Assembly: GCA_964486455.1 (NCBI GenBank)
Contig: CAZAMP010000024.1
Span: 4,000 to 67,999 of the forward strand
Direction of reading: 5' to 3'
Length of the DNA stretch: 64,000 nt
From: CAZAMP01 sp964486455
GTDB lineage: Bacteria; Eisenbacteria; RBG-16-71-46; CAZAMP01
The notes below the pieces were generated by a model that was not told the DNA's origin, did not search any database, and saw nothing but the letters and a program-made list of their open reading frames with translations. The position numbers and the translations under genes are program-made. Shown in pieces: positions 1 to 9,621 of the stretch (position 1 is its first letter; each line of letters starts with the position of its first letter).

Positions 1-1
1 A

Positions 2-925
2 ACCTATTTGCTCTATCATTATCCTGACATGTACATCAAACTCGGTAAGGGCGAGAAGGGGCCACCCATGGCTTTGGCGGATCTGGACGGCGATGATGAC
101 GTTGAGTTGATCATCCCGACGATGAACCGTTCGGCCCCCGGAGATTCGGGCAAGGCCAAGGGAACGATTCTCGTCCTTGATGTTGATGTCACTGCGAATC
201 CAGACGCGCTGGTGATGACGAAGTGCTACTACTATGCGTACAGCCCATTGGTCACTGACGACAATGCTGATGTGTACGCTGGCGTAGTCGTCGCCGACGT
301 CGATAGCGACGATGAGCTGGAGATAGCGGTCAGCACCAGCGACTTCGGCGTACACTTCCTCGAATGGGACGATGAAGATTCCACCTGTGTGGAAGACGAG
401 CGCGCACCGTGGCTCTACCACACAGGAGAGGTGTTCGCGACCCCGGTCATCGGGAACTTCGACTCAGACAACCACTTCGAGCTTCTTGTCCAGGACATGG
501 GCGGCGGCGTCTTCATGTACGACCTGGGTGGTACCTATTCGACCGACAAGTTGGAATGGGCGCGCTACGGCAATGATCCGCAGAACTCGGGGAGGTATGG
601 CAGCGGGGCCTACAAGCGCGAATCCCAAGACGAATCACTGGACGGCGCCACGACACGGCTTGCCCAGAACTATCCCAACCCCTTCAATCCTCTGACGCGG
701 ATCGCGTATGACGTAGGCAAGGCTGGACACGTTCGTCTTCGGGTCTTCGATGTCGTTGGACGAAAGGTCGCCACCCTTATCGACGTAAAGCACAGACCTG
801 GCTCACACCACGTCATGTGGGACGGCCGAAACGACAGCGGGCGTGAATTGGCTTCAGGCGTGTATTTCTACCAAATCGAAGTAGGAGGTGTACGCGAGAG
901 CCGAAAGCTTCTGATTCTGAGGTAG
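2..925 (+). CDS. C-terminal part of a secreted FG-GAP/VCBS-type protein with a FlgD-like sorting domain (5' truncated by window edge)
   Basis: The reading frame is open to the left edge, so only the C-terminal ~307 residues are present and the TTG at position 8 is unlikely to be the true start. The visible part has calcium-type aspartate-rich loops (LADLDGDDDVELIIP, VADVDSDDELEIAVS, IGNFDSDNHFELLVQD), the signature of FG-GAP/VCBS beta-propeller blades in extracellular proteins. The last ~85 residues form the sorting beta-sandwich: QNYPNPFNP, VFDVVGRKVATL, WDGRNDSGRELASGVYFY and a terminal RKLLILR. It is most likely secreted and cell-surface attached. Substrate and partner are unknown. The domain call is firm, the function open. 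Confidence 0.8.
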   Translation, partial: TYLLYHYPDMYIKLGKGEKGPPMALADLDGDDDVELIIPTMNRSAPGDSGKAKGTILVLDVDVTANPDALVMTKCYYYAYSPLVTDDNADVYAGVVVADVDSDDELEIAVSTSDFGVHFLEWDDEDSTCVEDERAPWLYHTGEVFATPVIGNFDSDNHFELLVQDMGGGVFMYDLGGTYSTDKLEWARYGNDPQNSGRYGSGAYKRESQDESLDGATTRLAQNYPNPFNPLTRIAYDVGKAGHVRLRVFDVVGRKVATLIDVKHRPGSHHVMWDGRNDSGRELASGVYFYQIEVGGVRESRKLLILR

Positions 926-1170
926 CTTCGAACTGCGCTCAGACGGTGTCGATCCCGAGGGGCGATCAGACACGAACCATGATCTCACAGATCGGTCATG
1001 TCTGCTAGCGCGCCCGGGAACAGATGAAAGACTGACCTTGTCATACTTATCTTCTCCTATGCAAATCGATGAGACGCCCACACATCCCGGATGATATCGT
1101 AGGGGAGTTGGCGATCGGTGATTAGCCGATGAAGATCAGTGTTTCCCAGCGTCTCCCGATGTGATCCGAC

Positions 1171-2789
1171 ATGCAAACGACATGGCTATACATTCTCCTC
1201 GTCGCGGTTCTCGTCCTCGCGACGGCATTCGCCGTCCTGAGTCTCCGCGGCGGCTCGCGGCTGCAGCGCCGTCTCTTCATTCTCTTCTTCCTGCTCTCGT
1301 TTCTCCCGGCCGCCACCATCCTCCTCGTGAACTGGCGGACGATCCAACGCCATCTCGGGATTCTGGAGAGCCCCGGACTTCTCACCTCCCTCGAAAGCTC
1401 GCTCGATCTCGCGCGAGAGACGCTTCAACGCGAGCGCGATGCAACGCGCGCCGCGGCAATGGAGATCGGAACGGCCGTCGAGTCGGCGCTCCGGTCCGAT
1501 GATCTCGGGCTGCCATCTCCGCCGCACGGCACGTCATATCGTTTCATCGACGGCGAACGTGATACAACGCTCTCCTCCGGTGGGGGATCGTCCGTCCTTC
1601 CAGCGCCGGCCGCGATCGATGCGTCGGCGTGGGAGCTGCCCGCGCGGATGAGCGTCGGCGATAGAGAAGCACTCGTGACCGTGCTCTCCCTGTCGCGGTC
1701 GGGGAGTGAGGCATACTTGGTCTTCGCGCGGGATCTCGACGAGGAACAAGTCGGCAGAATCGACACGATCGTCCAGGGCAGCAGTCGCGCGCGACAGCTC
1801 CGTCTCTACTACGGATCACTCCTTCGGGGTGACACGCTTCTCACCCTGGCGATCCTCGGCGTCGTTCTGCTCGCCGCGTCACTCTATCTCTCGCGACGCC
1901 TGGCGGCGCGGATCGGCGGGCCGCTCAAGGAGCTGGTCGACGGAACGGAGATCATCGCCGCGGGCAACCTGGACCATCGGGTCCGCGTACGGGCTTTGGA
2001 CGAGCTGAATGATCTCGTCGAGGCGTTCAACGAGATGACGAGCGACCTCAAGCGAACTAAGGAGGAGCGGGCACGCGCCGAGCGGATCGCCGCGTGGGAA
2101 GGGATCGCCCGCCGTCTCGCGCACGAGATCAAGAACCCGCTCACACCGATCGGTCTATCCATGCATCGCATCCGGAACAAGGTCGACGACCCAATGGTTC
2201 TCGATTGCGTGAACACGGTGCTGGAGGAAACGGACAACCTCGAGCGGCTCGCGAACGAGTTCGCCCAGTACGCGCGTCTTCCGGCACCGGCCATCGAACG
2301 CGTGGATCTCGTCAAGCTACTACGTGGCGTGACCAAGCTCTACGCCTCACGAGGGGAGATCGCCGTCGAGTGGGACGGCTGGCCGAACGAGGTCTGGATC
2401 GACGCGGATGCGGGACTGCTGCGTCAGGCGTTCTCGAACCTGGTCAAGAACGCCGTGGAAGCGATGGGAGGACGGGGCGGATTGACACTCACCCATCGGG
2501 ATGAGAACGGGATCATTGCTGTCCGTGTCGAGGATACGGGCCCCGGGCTCTCGACCGGTGAAGACGTCTTCGCGCCCAACTTCACCACCAAGGAATCGGG
2601 GACCGGCTTGGGACTCGCGATCGCGCGAAAGATCATCGAAGATCACGGCGGAAGTATCACAGCCGTCGGTTCGGCCGTGGGCGCGGCGGAGGCGACGGTT
2701 GGAACCGGCGCCGTTTTTCGGATCGAGCTGCCGCGGCACGCCGACGAGCAGGCGGGCCATCACGCCCGACCGGATGAGGAGCCCACGCG

Positions 2790-2793
<4 letters not shown>
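1171..2793 (+). CDS. NtrY-type membrane sensor histidine kinase
   Basis: 540 residues. Two N-terminal membrane segments (about 6-24 and 35-53), a periplasmic stretch of ~165 residues, and a third segment (about 222-243) lead into a HAMP linker (245-297). The dimerisation/phosphoacceptor helix carries RRLAHEIKNPLTPI with His318, the H-box form typical of NtrY kinases. The ATPase domain shows NLVKNAVEAM (N box), DTGPGL (G1) and GTGLGLAI (G2). It should autophosphorylate on His318 and pass phosphate to the downstream regulator, whose start codon overlaps its stop (ATGA), so the two are translationally coupled. No clear Shine-Dalgarno precedes the chosen ATG. The signal is unknown; the sigma-54 promoter 0.2 kb beyond the pair suggests an envelope-related output. 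Confidence 0.9.
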
Positions 2794-4148
<1,355 letters not shown>

Positions 4149-4172
4149 TTCGAGCCTCACCGCCGAACGCGG

Positions 4173-4291
4173 CGCATTGCCAATATCTGTTGTTGAATAG
4201 ACAACGCATTGTTGTCGATCGCACACACATCGGCCGTCACCCTCGATCCGCAGCTCCGAACCGGCTCAGAAGTTGAACTCATAACACATTG
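4173..4291 (+). promoter_or_regulatory. Candidate enhancer sites (C-R-C-A-T-T-G motif) upstream of the sigma-54 promoter
   Basis: Three copies of C(G/A)CATTG lie at 4173-4179, 4205-4211 and 4285-4291. The middle copy sits inside a dyad, GACAAC-gcatt-GTTGTC (4200-4216), preceded by another GTTGT half at 4189-4193. They lie about 55-195 bp upstream of the predicted transcription start, the usual range for sigma-54 activator sites, and immediately after the NtrC-type gene. Binding is inferred, not shown. Confidence 0.45.
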
Positions 4292-4344
4292 TGCGAAAAA
4301 CAATTACGCGAGGGAGGGCGTCCCCCGGTCGGCCGCGCCCGGTC

Positions 4345-4358
4345 GGCACGGCGCTTGC
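4345..4358 (+). promoter_or_regulatory. Sigma-54 (-24/-12) promoter
   Basis: GGCACG-gcgc-TTGCC, with GG (4345-4346) and GC (4357-4358) separated by exactly 10 bases as sigma-54 requires. It matches the consensus closely apart from C instead of T before GG. Transcription should start near 4370, giving a leader of about 58 nt to the ATG at 4428. Confidence 0.82.
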
Positions 4359-4427
4359 CATAGATGAGAATCGAGCAGGCGCGGCACGCGCCCGACGACG
4401 ACCTCTCATCAGATGGAGAGTGACACA

Positions 4428-6038
4428 ATGAGTGCCCAGGCCCTATCCCGCCGACGGACCCCACTGGTCACCGTGTTGCTCGCGTTGACGGTGATGTTCA
4501 CCGTCGCCGCCTGGTCCCCTCCCCCGGCCGCGGGGGCGCCGCCTGAGCCGCTCGTCTTGAGTGACGAAAGTCGAACGGATGCGAGGCCGGCTTGCGGCGA
4601 TCACTTCACGTTCGGCAAGGCGACGTGGAAGAAGTCATGGCGGGGCCATCGCCCGCGCCGCGACGGCGACCGGGTCGAGTTTCGCTACCGGGACCGCGGC
4701 TATGAAAGCGTCAAGATCGCGGGGAGCTTCAACGGCTGGTCGCCCGAGACGATGAAGCTGGATGAAGCTAACGATCTCTGGACCGTCCGGATCGATCTCG
4801 ACACCGGCGTCTATCGCTATCACTTCGTCGTCCGGGACTCATCCGAAAAGTGGTTCGCGATCGACCCCGGCAATCCCGAGACGATCCGCGACAAGAAACA
4901 CGGTTGGGTCTCGCTGATCGTCATTGACGACGGGGACATCGTCCGGCCGCGGCATCGCCGCGCGCGCATTGTCGACGACGAGTTCGACCGCGAGCACGAA
5001 CGCGGCCTTCCCGAGGGCGCGACCTATCAGCGGGTCGACGGCCTCTTCATTTCTGCTCTTCCGAGACATGTCGGCAAGGAGCCGTTCGAGCCGTCCGTGC
5101 AGGGTATGATCGGCTACGGCTTCAAGAGCGAACGCTGGGGCGCGTCGCTGACGGTCCTTCAACCGCTCGTTCCCTCCAACCGATTGTTGCTTCGGGCGTC
5201 GGCTCACTCGAAGACCGACTTCACGGATCAGACGGGCATCGACACCGACGAGAACACGATCGCCGCGATCTTCTTCAAGGATGACTATCGCGACTACTAC
5301 CGGCGCGAGGGCGCGTCGTTCAGCGCGGTTCTCAACGGAGCCGACTGGTTGCGTCTGGAAGGCGGCATCCGCACGGACGACTTCGAATCGATGCGGCCCC
5401 GGACCGACTGGTCGTTCGGCGGCGGGAGCTTCCCGCTCAACCCCGCCATCGACGAGGGGACGATGCGGAGCGTGTTCGGTGAGGTCGGGCTCGGAACGCG
5501 ATGGAACCGCGTCGACGTGAGCTACGAGCGATCCGCGGACGATCTTCTCGGTGGGGAGTTCGAGTTCGAGCGGATCACCGCCCAGTCGCGGTCCCGACTC
5601 CGCATCAATCGCGACCAGCGCCTTGACTTCCGCGTTCGCCTGGGCACCAATCTATCCGGTAGCCTGCCCGTGCAGAAGCGCTACGTGGCGGGAGGCCTCG
5701 GGACCGTCCGCGGCTACGACTATCGGTCATTGCTGGTGACGCACCCCGATGCGGAGGGGGGAGAGGACGCGCCCGTACCCTTTGGCGGCGAGAGGATCCT
5801 TCTCGCGAACGCCGAGTACACGTTTGGAATCTATGACGACTTCGGTCTGATCCTCTTCTACGATGCGGGTATGGTCTGGGAGAACCGCAACGCGGATATG
5901 GACGTCGATGAGTTGAAGAGCAGCGCCGGCGTGGGCCTCAAGCTCGACGACGAAGGGCTGCGTGTCAATATCATCCGACCTATGGATCGAGGTGATCGAG
6001 ACATCCTCGTTCAGCTCCGCATCGAACGGATGTTCTGA
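4428..6038 (+). CDS. Outer-membrane Omp85-type barrel protein with N-terminal CBM48/glycogen-binding-like domain
   Basis: About 536 residues. The ATG at 4428 is preferred over the one at 4413 because GGAGAG lies 8 nt before it. A signal peptide (to about residue 35) is followed at about 80-165 by an AMPK/CBM48-type fold (KIAGSFNGWSP, GVYRYHFVV). The C-terminal ~330 residues resemble the Omp85/surface-antigen barrel, with the hallmark GGLGTVRGYDYRSL, YTFGIYDDFGLILFYDAG and a terminal aromatic (RIERMF), as BAM-inserted barrels end. BamA and TamA have POTRA domains where this protein has a carbohydrate-binding-like domain. It could be a surface-polymer receptor or a divergent assembly/translocation protein. 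It lies behind the sigma-54 promoter and only 4 bp before the DUF4390 gene, so the two are probably co-transcribed. Confidence 0.8.
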   Translation: MSAQALSRRRTPLVTVLLALTVMFTVAAWSPPPAAGAPPEPLVLSDESRTDARPACGDHFTFGKATWKKSWRGHRPRRDGDRVEFRYRDRGYESVKIAGSFNGWSPETMKLDEANDLWTVRIDLDTGVYRYHFVVRDSSEKWFAIDPGNPETIRDKKHGWVSLIVIDDGDIVRPRHRRARIVDDEFDREHERGLPEGATYQRVDGLFISALPRHVGKEPFEPSVQGMIGYGFKSERWGASLTVLQPLVPSNRLLLRASAHSKTDFTDQTGIDTDENTIAAIFFKDDYRDYYRREGASFSAVLNGADWLRLEGGIRTDDFESMRPRTDWSFGGGSFPLNPAIDEGTMRSVFGEVGLGTRWNRVDVSYERSADDLLGGEFEFERITAQSRSRLRINRDQRLDFRVRLGTNLSGSLPVQKRYVAGGLGTVRGYDYRSLLVTHPDAEGGEDAPVPFGGERILLANAEYTFGIYDDFGLILFYDAGMVWENRNADMDVDELKSSAGVGLKLDDEGLRVNIIRPMDRGDRDILVQLRIERMF

Positions 6039-6042
6039 TCGC

Positions 6043-6711
6043 ATGACTATCGTCCGTCGGCGGGTTCAAAATGGATGTCGAGCCGGCCTCGCCGTGCTCG
6101 CGCTCTGCGCCCTCTTCGAGGACGCGCGCGGTGCCGATGCGCCCGAAATCGCGATCGGTCCGCCCACCCGGGTCGACGACGCGATTCATGTCGACTACTC
6201 GCTCGACGGGCTCTTCGACGACGAAATCGTCACCGCGATCGAATCGGGACTCCCCGCCACCCTCGCCGTCTCGTGGCGGCTCTATCGTTACCGGTCCATT
6301 CTGTGGGACGTCCTGGTGGATCAAGACGCCACCCACCACCGCATCCTCTATGACGTGCTCGATGAGCAGTTTTCCCTGTTCGATGAATCCGGCCGACGAA
6401 CCGCCTCCTGCCGAACCCTGGACGACGTATCGCGATTGATCTGCATCTCACGCACGATTGTCGTCCCGGGCGCGGATCGACTGAAGGAACGCCATCGCTA
6501 CAGCATCGTGATCGATGCCAACCTGGAGCCGCTCGATCTGGAGGACATCCGCAACCTCGAAGGATGGCTGAGCGGAGGGGACGACGAGGAGAGCGGTGAG
6601 GGGGCCTTGTCGGCGCTCTCGGATCACACGATGCAGCTTCTCAAGGATCTCGTCGGACTCGGCGGTCGCTCCGTTCGGGGGCGGACGCAACGCTTCCACG
6701 GATGGCGTTGA
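6043..6711 (+). CDS. DUF4390-family exported protein
   Basis: 222 residues from the ATG just after the preceding stop; a longer frame starting inside the upstream gene is not credible. A signal peptide-like N-terminus (RAGLAVLALCALFEDARG) is followed by a region matching what I remember of DUF4390: a YSLDGLFDDEIVTAIESGLP segment, a WRLYRYRSILWD motif, and LYDVLDEQFSLFDESG, then ERHRYSIVIDANLEPLDLEDI. In proteobacteria DUF4390 genes lie beside NtrY/NtrX-type kinase-regulator genes, and the same company is seen here, which strengthens the assignment. The molecular role is unknown; a periplasmic or envelope partner of the signalling pair is plausible. Confidence 0.7.
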   Translation: MTIVRRRVQNGCRAGLAVLALCALFEDARGADAPEIAIGPPTRVDDAIHVDYSLDGLFDDEIVTAIESGLPATLAVSWRLYRYRSILWDVLVDQDATHHRILYDVLDEQFSLFDESGRRTASCRTLDDVSRLICISRTIVVPGADRLKERHRYSIVIDANLEPLDLEDIRNLEGWLSGGDDEESGEGALSALSDHTMQLLKDLVGLGGRSVRGRTQRFHGWR

Positions 6712-6780
6712 TTCCCACCGGCATTTGCCTGCTGATTGCCACCAGTAGCTGATGTAGAGTTTGCGACAGCGAGGGCTCCT

Positions 6781-9447
6781 ATGATCGGCCGAATCCTGTC
6801 TCACTACGAAATTCGCGAGAAGCTCGGTGCAGGCGCGATGGGCGAGGTCTATCTCGCCCATGACACGACGCTCGATCGAAAGATCGCACTCAAGCTCCTG
6901 CCGCCCGAGATGAGTAGCGATCCCGAACGTCTGGCCCGCTTCAAACGTGAGGCCAAGGCGGTCGCCGCGCTGAACCACCCCAACATCGTCACGATTCACT
7001 CGGTCGAGGAATGCGACGGAATTCACTTCCTCACCATGGAATACGTCGACGGGCGGGAGCTCGCGGAGATCATCCCTGAAAACGGCTTCACGCTTCCCCA
7101 GTTCCTCGAGCTGGCGATTCCGCTGGCGGAAGCGCTGCACGCCGCGCACGAACGCGGGATCACGCACCGGGACGTGAAGCCCGGAAACATCATCATCACG
7201 CATGACGGTCGCGTGAAGGTCCTGGACTTCGGCCTGGCGAAGCTGAGGGAAGACGTGTCTCGTGAGCCGCTGACGAGTGATCTGACCCAGAACGGCCGGA
7301 TTCTGGGGACGGTGCCCTACATGTCCCCGGAGCAGCTGAAGGGGCAGACCGTCGATCACAGATCCGACATCTTCTCCCTTGGGGTCGTGCTCTACGAAAT
7401 CGCCACGGGGCGGCGTCCGTTCAACGGAGAGTCGTTCGCCGATATCGCTTCGTCGATCCTACGCGACAAGCCGCCGCCGCTGCCCGACGACACCATTGCG
7501 TTCCCCACGAAACTCCGTCGCGTGCTCTCTCGCAGCCTCGAGAAGGACGTGGCCATCCGATATCAATCGGCCCTCAATGTGCGAAGCGCGCTCGAGTCGA
7601 TTCGGCGGGGCGATGAGGCGGGTGCGCCCGAAGAGAGCGGTTCCGCCACCGTGGCTCTCCGGCCGCGGCGCGGCCGCGGCATGCGGTTGGGACTGTTCGG
7701 TCTGGCCGCTCTTCTCATTGCCGTCGTGGGCTATTTGATATCGGAAGCGACCAAGGACGCGCCGGGTCCTTCCGATGGCCCGCCCGCGAGCGCGCGTGAC
7801 GATCGAAAGATGATCGTCGTCCTGCCGTTCGAGAACCTGGGGCCGCCGGAGGACAGCTACTTCGCCGCCGGAATCACGGAAGAGATCACGAGCCGCCTGG
7901 CCGCGGTGAGCGGGCTCGGGGTGATCTCTCACACGAGCGCCTTTCAGTACGACAAGACCGGAAAGACGATCCCGGAGATCGGGTCCGATCTGGGCGTGGA
8001 CTTCGTTCTCGAGGGGTCCGTCCGCTGGGACCACGCGACCGAGGGGGGGAGTCGCGTTCGTATCACGCCTAGACTCATACTTGCCGACGACGACATGTTT
8101 CTCTGGACCGAACGATACGACCGCGTCATGGAGGACATATTCGCCGTTCAGTCCGCGATCGCGGAGAGCATCATCGTGCAGCTGGACGTGACGTTGCTCA
8201 AACCGGAGCAGCGAGCCATCACGGCCAGGCCGACCGAGAACATGGAGGCCTACCAGGTCTATCTTCGCGGGCTCGACTGCTTCGAAGAGATGGAGCCCAT
8301 GGAGAACATCCAACTCGCCGCCCAGATGTTCGAGCAGGCCGTCGCACTCGATCCGGAGTTCGCGCTCGCGTACGCGAAGCTCTCCGAAGTGCACTCCTAT
8401 GGGTATCGCCCGGGCGGTGACTGCACGCCGGATCGTCTCGCGAAAGCGAAGGACGCGGTGGATCGCGCGCTTGGTGTCGCGCCGGACCTACCGGAAGCCC
8501 ATCGCGCCCTCGGTTTCTACCACTACTGGGGTCATCTCGATTACGATCGGGCTCTCGAAGAATTCGCCCTCGCCCAGGCGCGCCTACCCAACGACGCGGG
8601 GTTGCTGCAGGGGATCGCCCACGTTTGGCGTCGCCAGGGGCGCTTCGAAGATGCCATCTCACACTACCTGAGGACGGTGCAGCTCAATCCCCACGCGGCC
8701 CAGCTGCTCTACTTCGAGGTCGCGCGCACGCGGACCCTCATTCGTGACTACGCGGAAGCGGACCGCAACTACGCCTATGTGATCTCGCTCACTCCGGACG
8801 AACCCAGCGCCCAGCAGTTCAAGCTGTGGAACGTGTGGCTCTGGAACGGCGATCTCGATGAGGCCCGGCGAGTGCTTGAGAAGATACCGGGGCCGGACAA
8901 CCTCTACACGCCGCGGCTTCGGTTCTGGCAGCATCTGTACGAAAGAGACTACCCGGCTGCACTGGCGCAGGCGCTTGCCATCACCGACACGCTGGTCGAC
9001 TTCCCCGGTACGTCGAGCCATCCTGATCTTCTCGCGGGGTTCGCCTATCGGCTGCTCGACGACCCGGCGAGCGCCCGGAGGCACTACGATTCCGCGCGCG
9101 CGGTCTTGGAGACCCGGCTGGCACGCGGCTCCGAGGCTCATCGACTCCACAGCGCGCTCGGCGTTGCCTACGCCGGCCTGGGACGACGCGCGGAGGCCGT
9201 TCGGGAAGCGGAATTGGGTGTCACGCTTTGCGGGGTCACCGATGACGCGGTCGGCGCGCCGTTCTTCCTCGATGATCTGGCCTTCGTCTACGTGTTGGTC
9301 GAAGACCATGAAGCCGCGTTGGATCAGATCGAACGGCTGCTCTCCATTCCGTCCTGGCTATCGGTGTCCATGCTTCGACTCGACCCGCGCTGGGATCCTC
9401 TCAGAGAACATCCTCGCTTTCGTGATCTGCTGACGGCGCCTCTGTAG
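6781..9447 (+). CDS. Membrane-anchored Ser/Thr protein kinase with FlgO/TolB-like and TPR C-terminus
   Basis: 888 residues from ATG 6781, chosen because GAGGG lies 5 nt upstream; an in-frame TTG 45 bp earlier has no such site. The Hanks-type kinase domain (about 8-270) is complete: glycine loop GAGAMGEV (16-23), Lys38, catalytic HRDVKPGN (Asp131), DFGLAK (149) and the GTVPYMSPEQ activation segment. One membrane helix (302-320) follows. Then comes a domain of the kind seen in FlgO and adenylate cyclase-like proteins (VVLPFENLGPPEDSYFAAGI and VLEGSVR) and about ten TPR-like helical pairs to the end. The layout is a cytoplasmic kinase with a large extracytoplasmic scaffold. It stands alone as a gene, and its substrates are unknown. 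Confidence 0.9.
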   Translation: MIGRILSHYEIREKLGAGAMGEVYLAHDTTLDRKIALKLLPPEMSSDPERLARFKREAKAVAALNHPNIVTIHSVEECDGIHFLTMEYVDGRELAEIIPENGFTLPQFLELAIPLAEALHAAHERGITHRDVKPGNIIITHDGRVKVLDFGLAKLREDVSREPLTSDLTQNGRILGTVPYMSPEQLKGQTVDHRSDIFSLGVVLYEIATGRRPFNGESFADIASSILRDKPPPLPDDTIAFPTKLRRVLSRSLEKDVAIRYQSALNVRSALESIRRGDEAGAPEESGSATVALRPRRGRGMRLGLFGLAALLIAVVGYLISEATKDAPGPSDGPPASARDDRKMIVVLPFENLGPPEDSYFAAGITEEITSRLAAVSGLGVISHTSAFQYDKTGKTIPEIGSDLGVDFVLEGSVRWDHATEGGSRVRITPRLILADDDMFLWTERYDRVMEDIFAVQSAIAESIIVQLDVTLLKPEQRAITARPTENMEAYQVYLRGLDCFEEMEPMENIQLAAQMFEQAVALDPEFALAYAKLSEVHSYGYRPGGDCTPDRLAKAKDAVDRALGVAPDLPEAHRALGFYHYWGHLDYDRALEEFALAQARLPNDAGLLQGIAHVWRRQGRFEDAISHYLRTVQLNPHAAQLLYFEVARTRTLIRDYAEADRNYAYVISLTPDEPSAQQFKLWNVWLWNGDLDEARRVLEKIPGPDNLYTPRLRFWQHLYERDYPAALAQALAITDTLVDFPGTSSHPDLLAGFAYRLLDDPASARRHYDSARAVLETRLARGSEAHRLHSALGVAYAGLGRRAEAVREAELGVTLCGVTDDAVGAPFFLDDLAFVYVLVEDHEAALDQIERLLSIPSWLSVSMLRLDPRWDPLREHPRFRDLLTAPL

Positions 9448-9474
9448 TCCGACCGCTTCGCCGGCGCCGCACGA

Positions 9475-9488
9475 GGAATGGTTCTTGC
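9475..9488 (+). promoter_or_regulatory. Possible sigma-54 promoter (weak)
   Basis: GG (9475-9476) and GC (9487-9488) are spaced by 10 bases with a perfect CTTGCA -12 box, but the -24 side reads AGGAATG instead of TGGCACG. It lies 134 bp before the preferred start of the next gene and inside the longer alternative reading frame, which argues for the later start. Confidence 0.3.
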
Positions 9489-9621
9489 ATCCCCGCCAAG
9501 TCGAAACCGGGCGGTGGAAGGACCATTCAGCGGGATACTCCCCATCGAGCGCGGGGAATCGTGTCCTCCTTTCTCTTGCGTCACCCGCGGCAAAACGTTG
9601 CTCCAAGGACGGCATTGCAGA

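Noticed and set aside
8..925. Complete gene starting at TTG 8
   Set aside because: The frame is open to the window edge and begins inside a repeat domain with no signal peptide, so it is a 5'-truncated gene.
5962..6042. Longer start for the DUF4390 gene overlapping the barrel gene
   Set aside because: The added residues lack a signal peptide and ribosome site; the ATG at 6043 directly precedes the hydrophobic leader.
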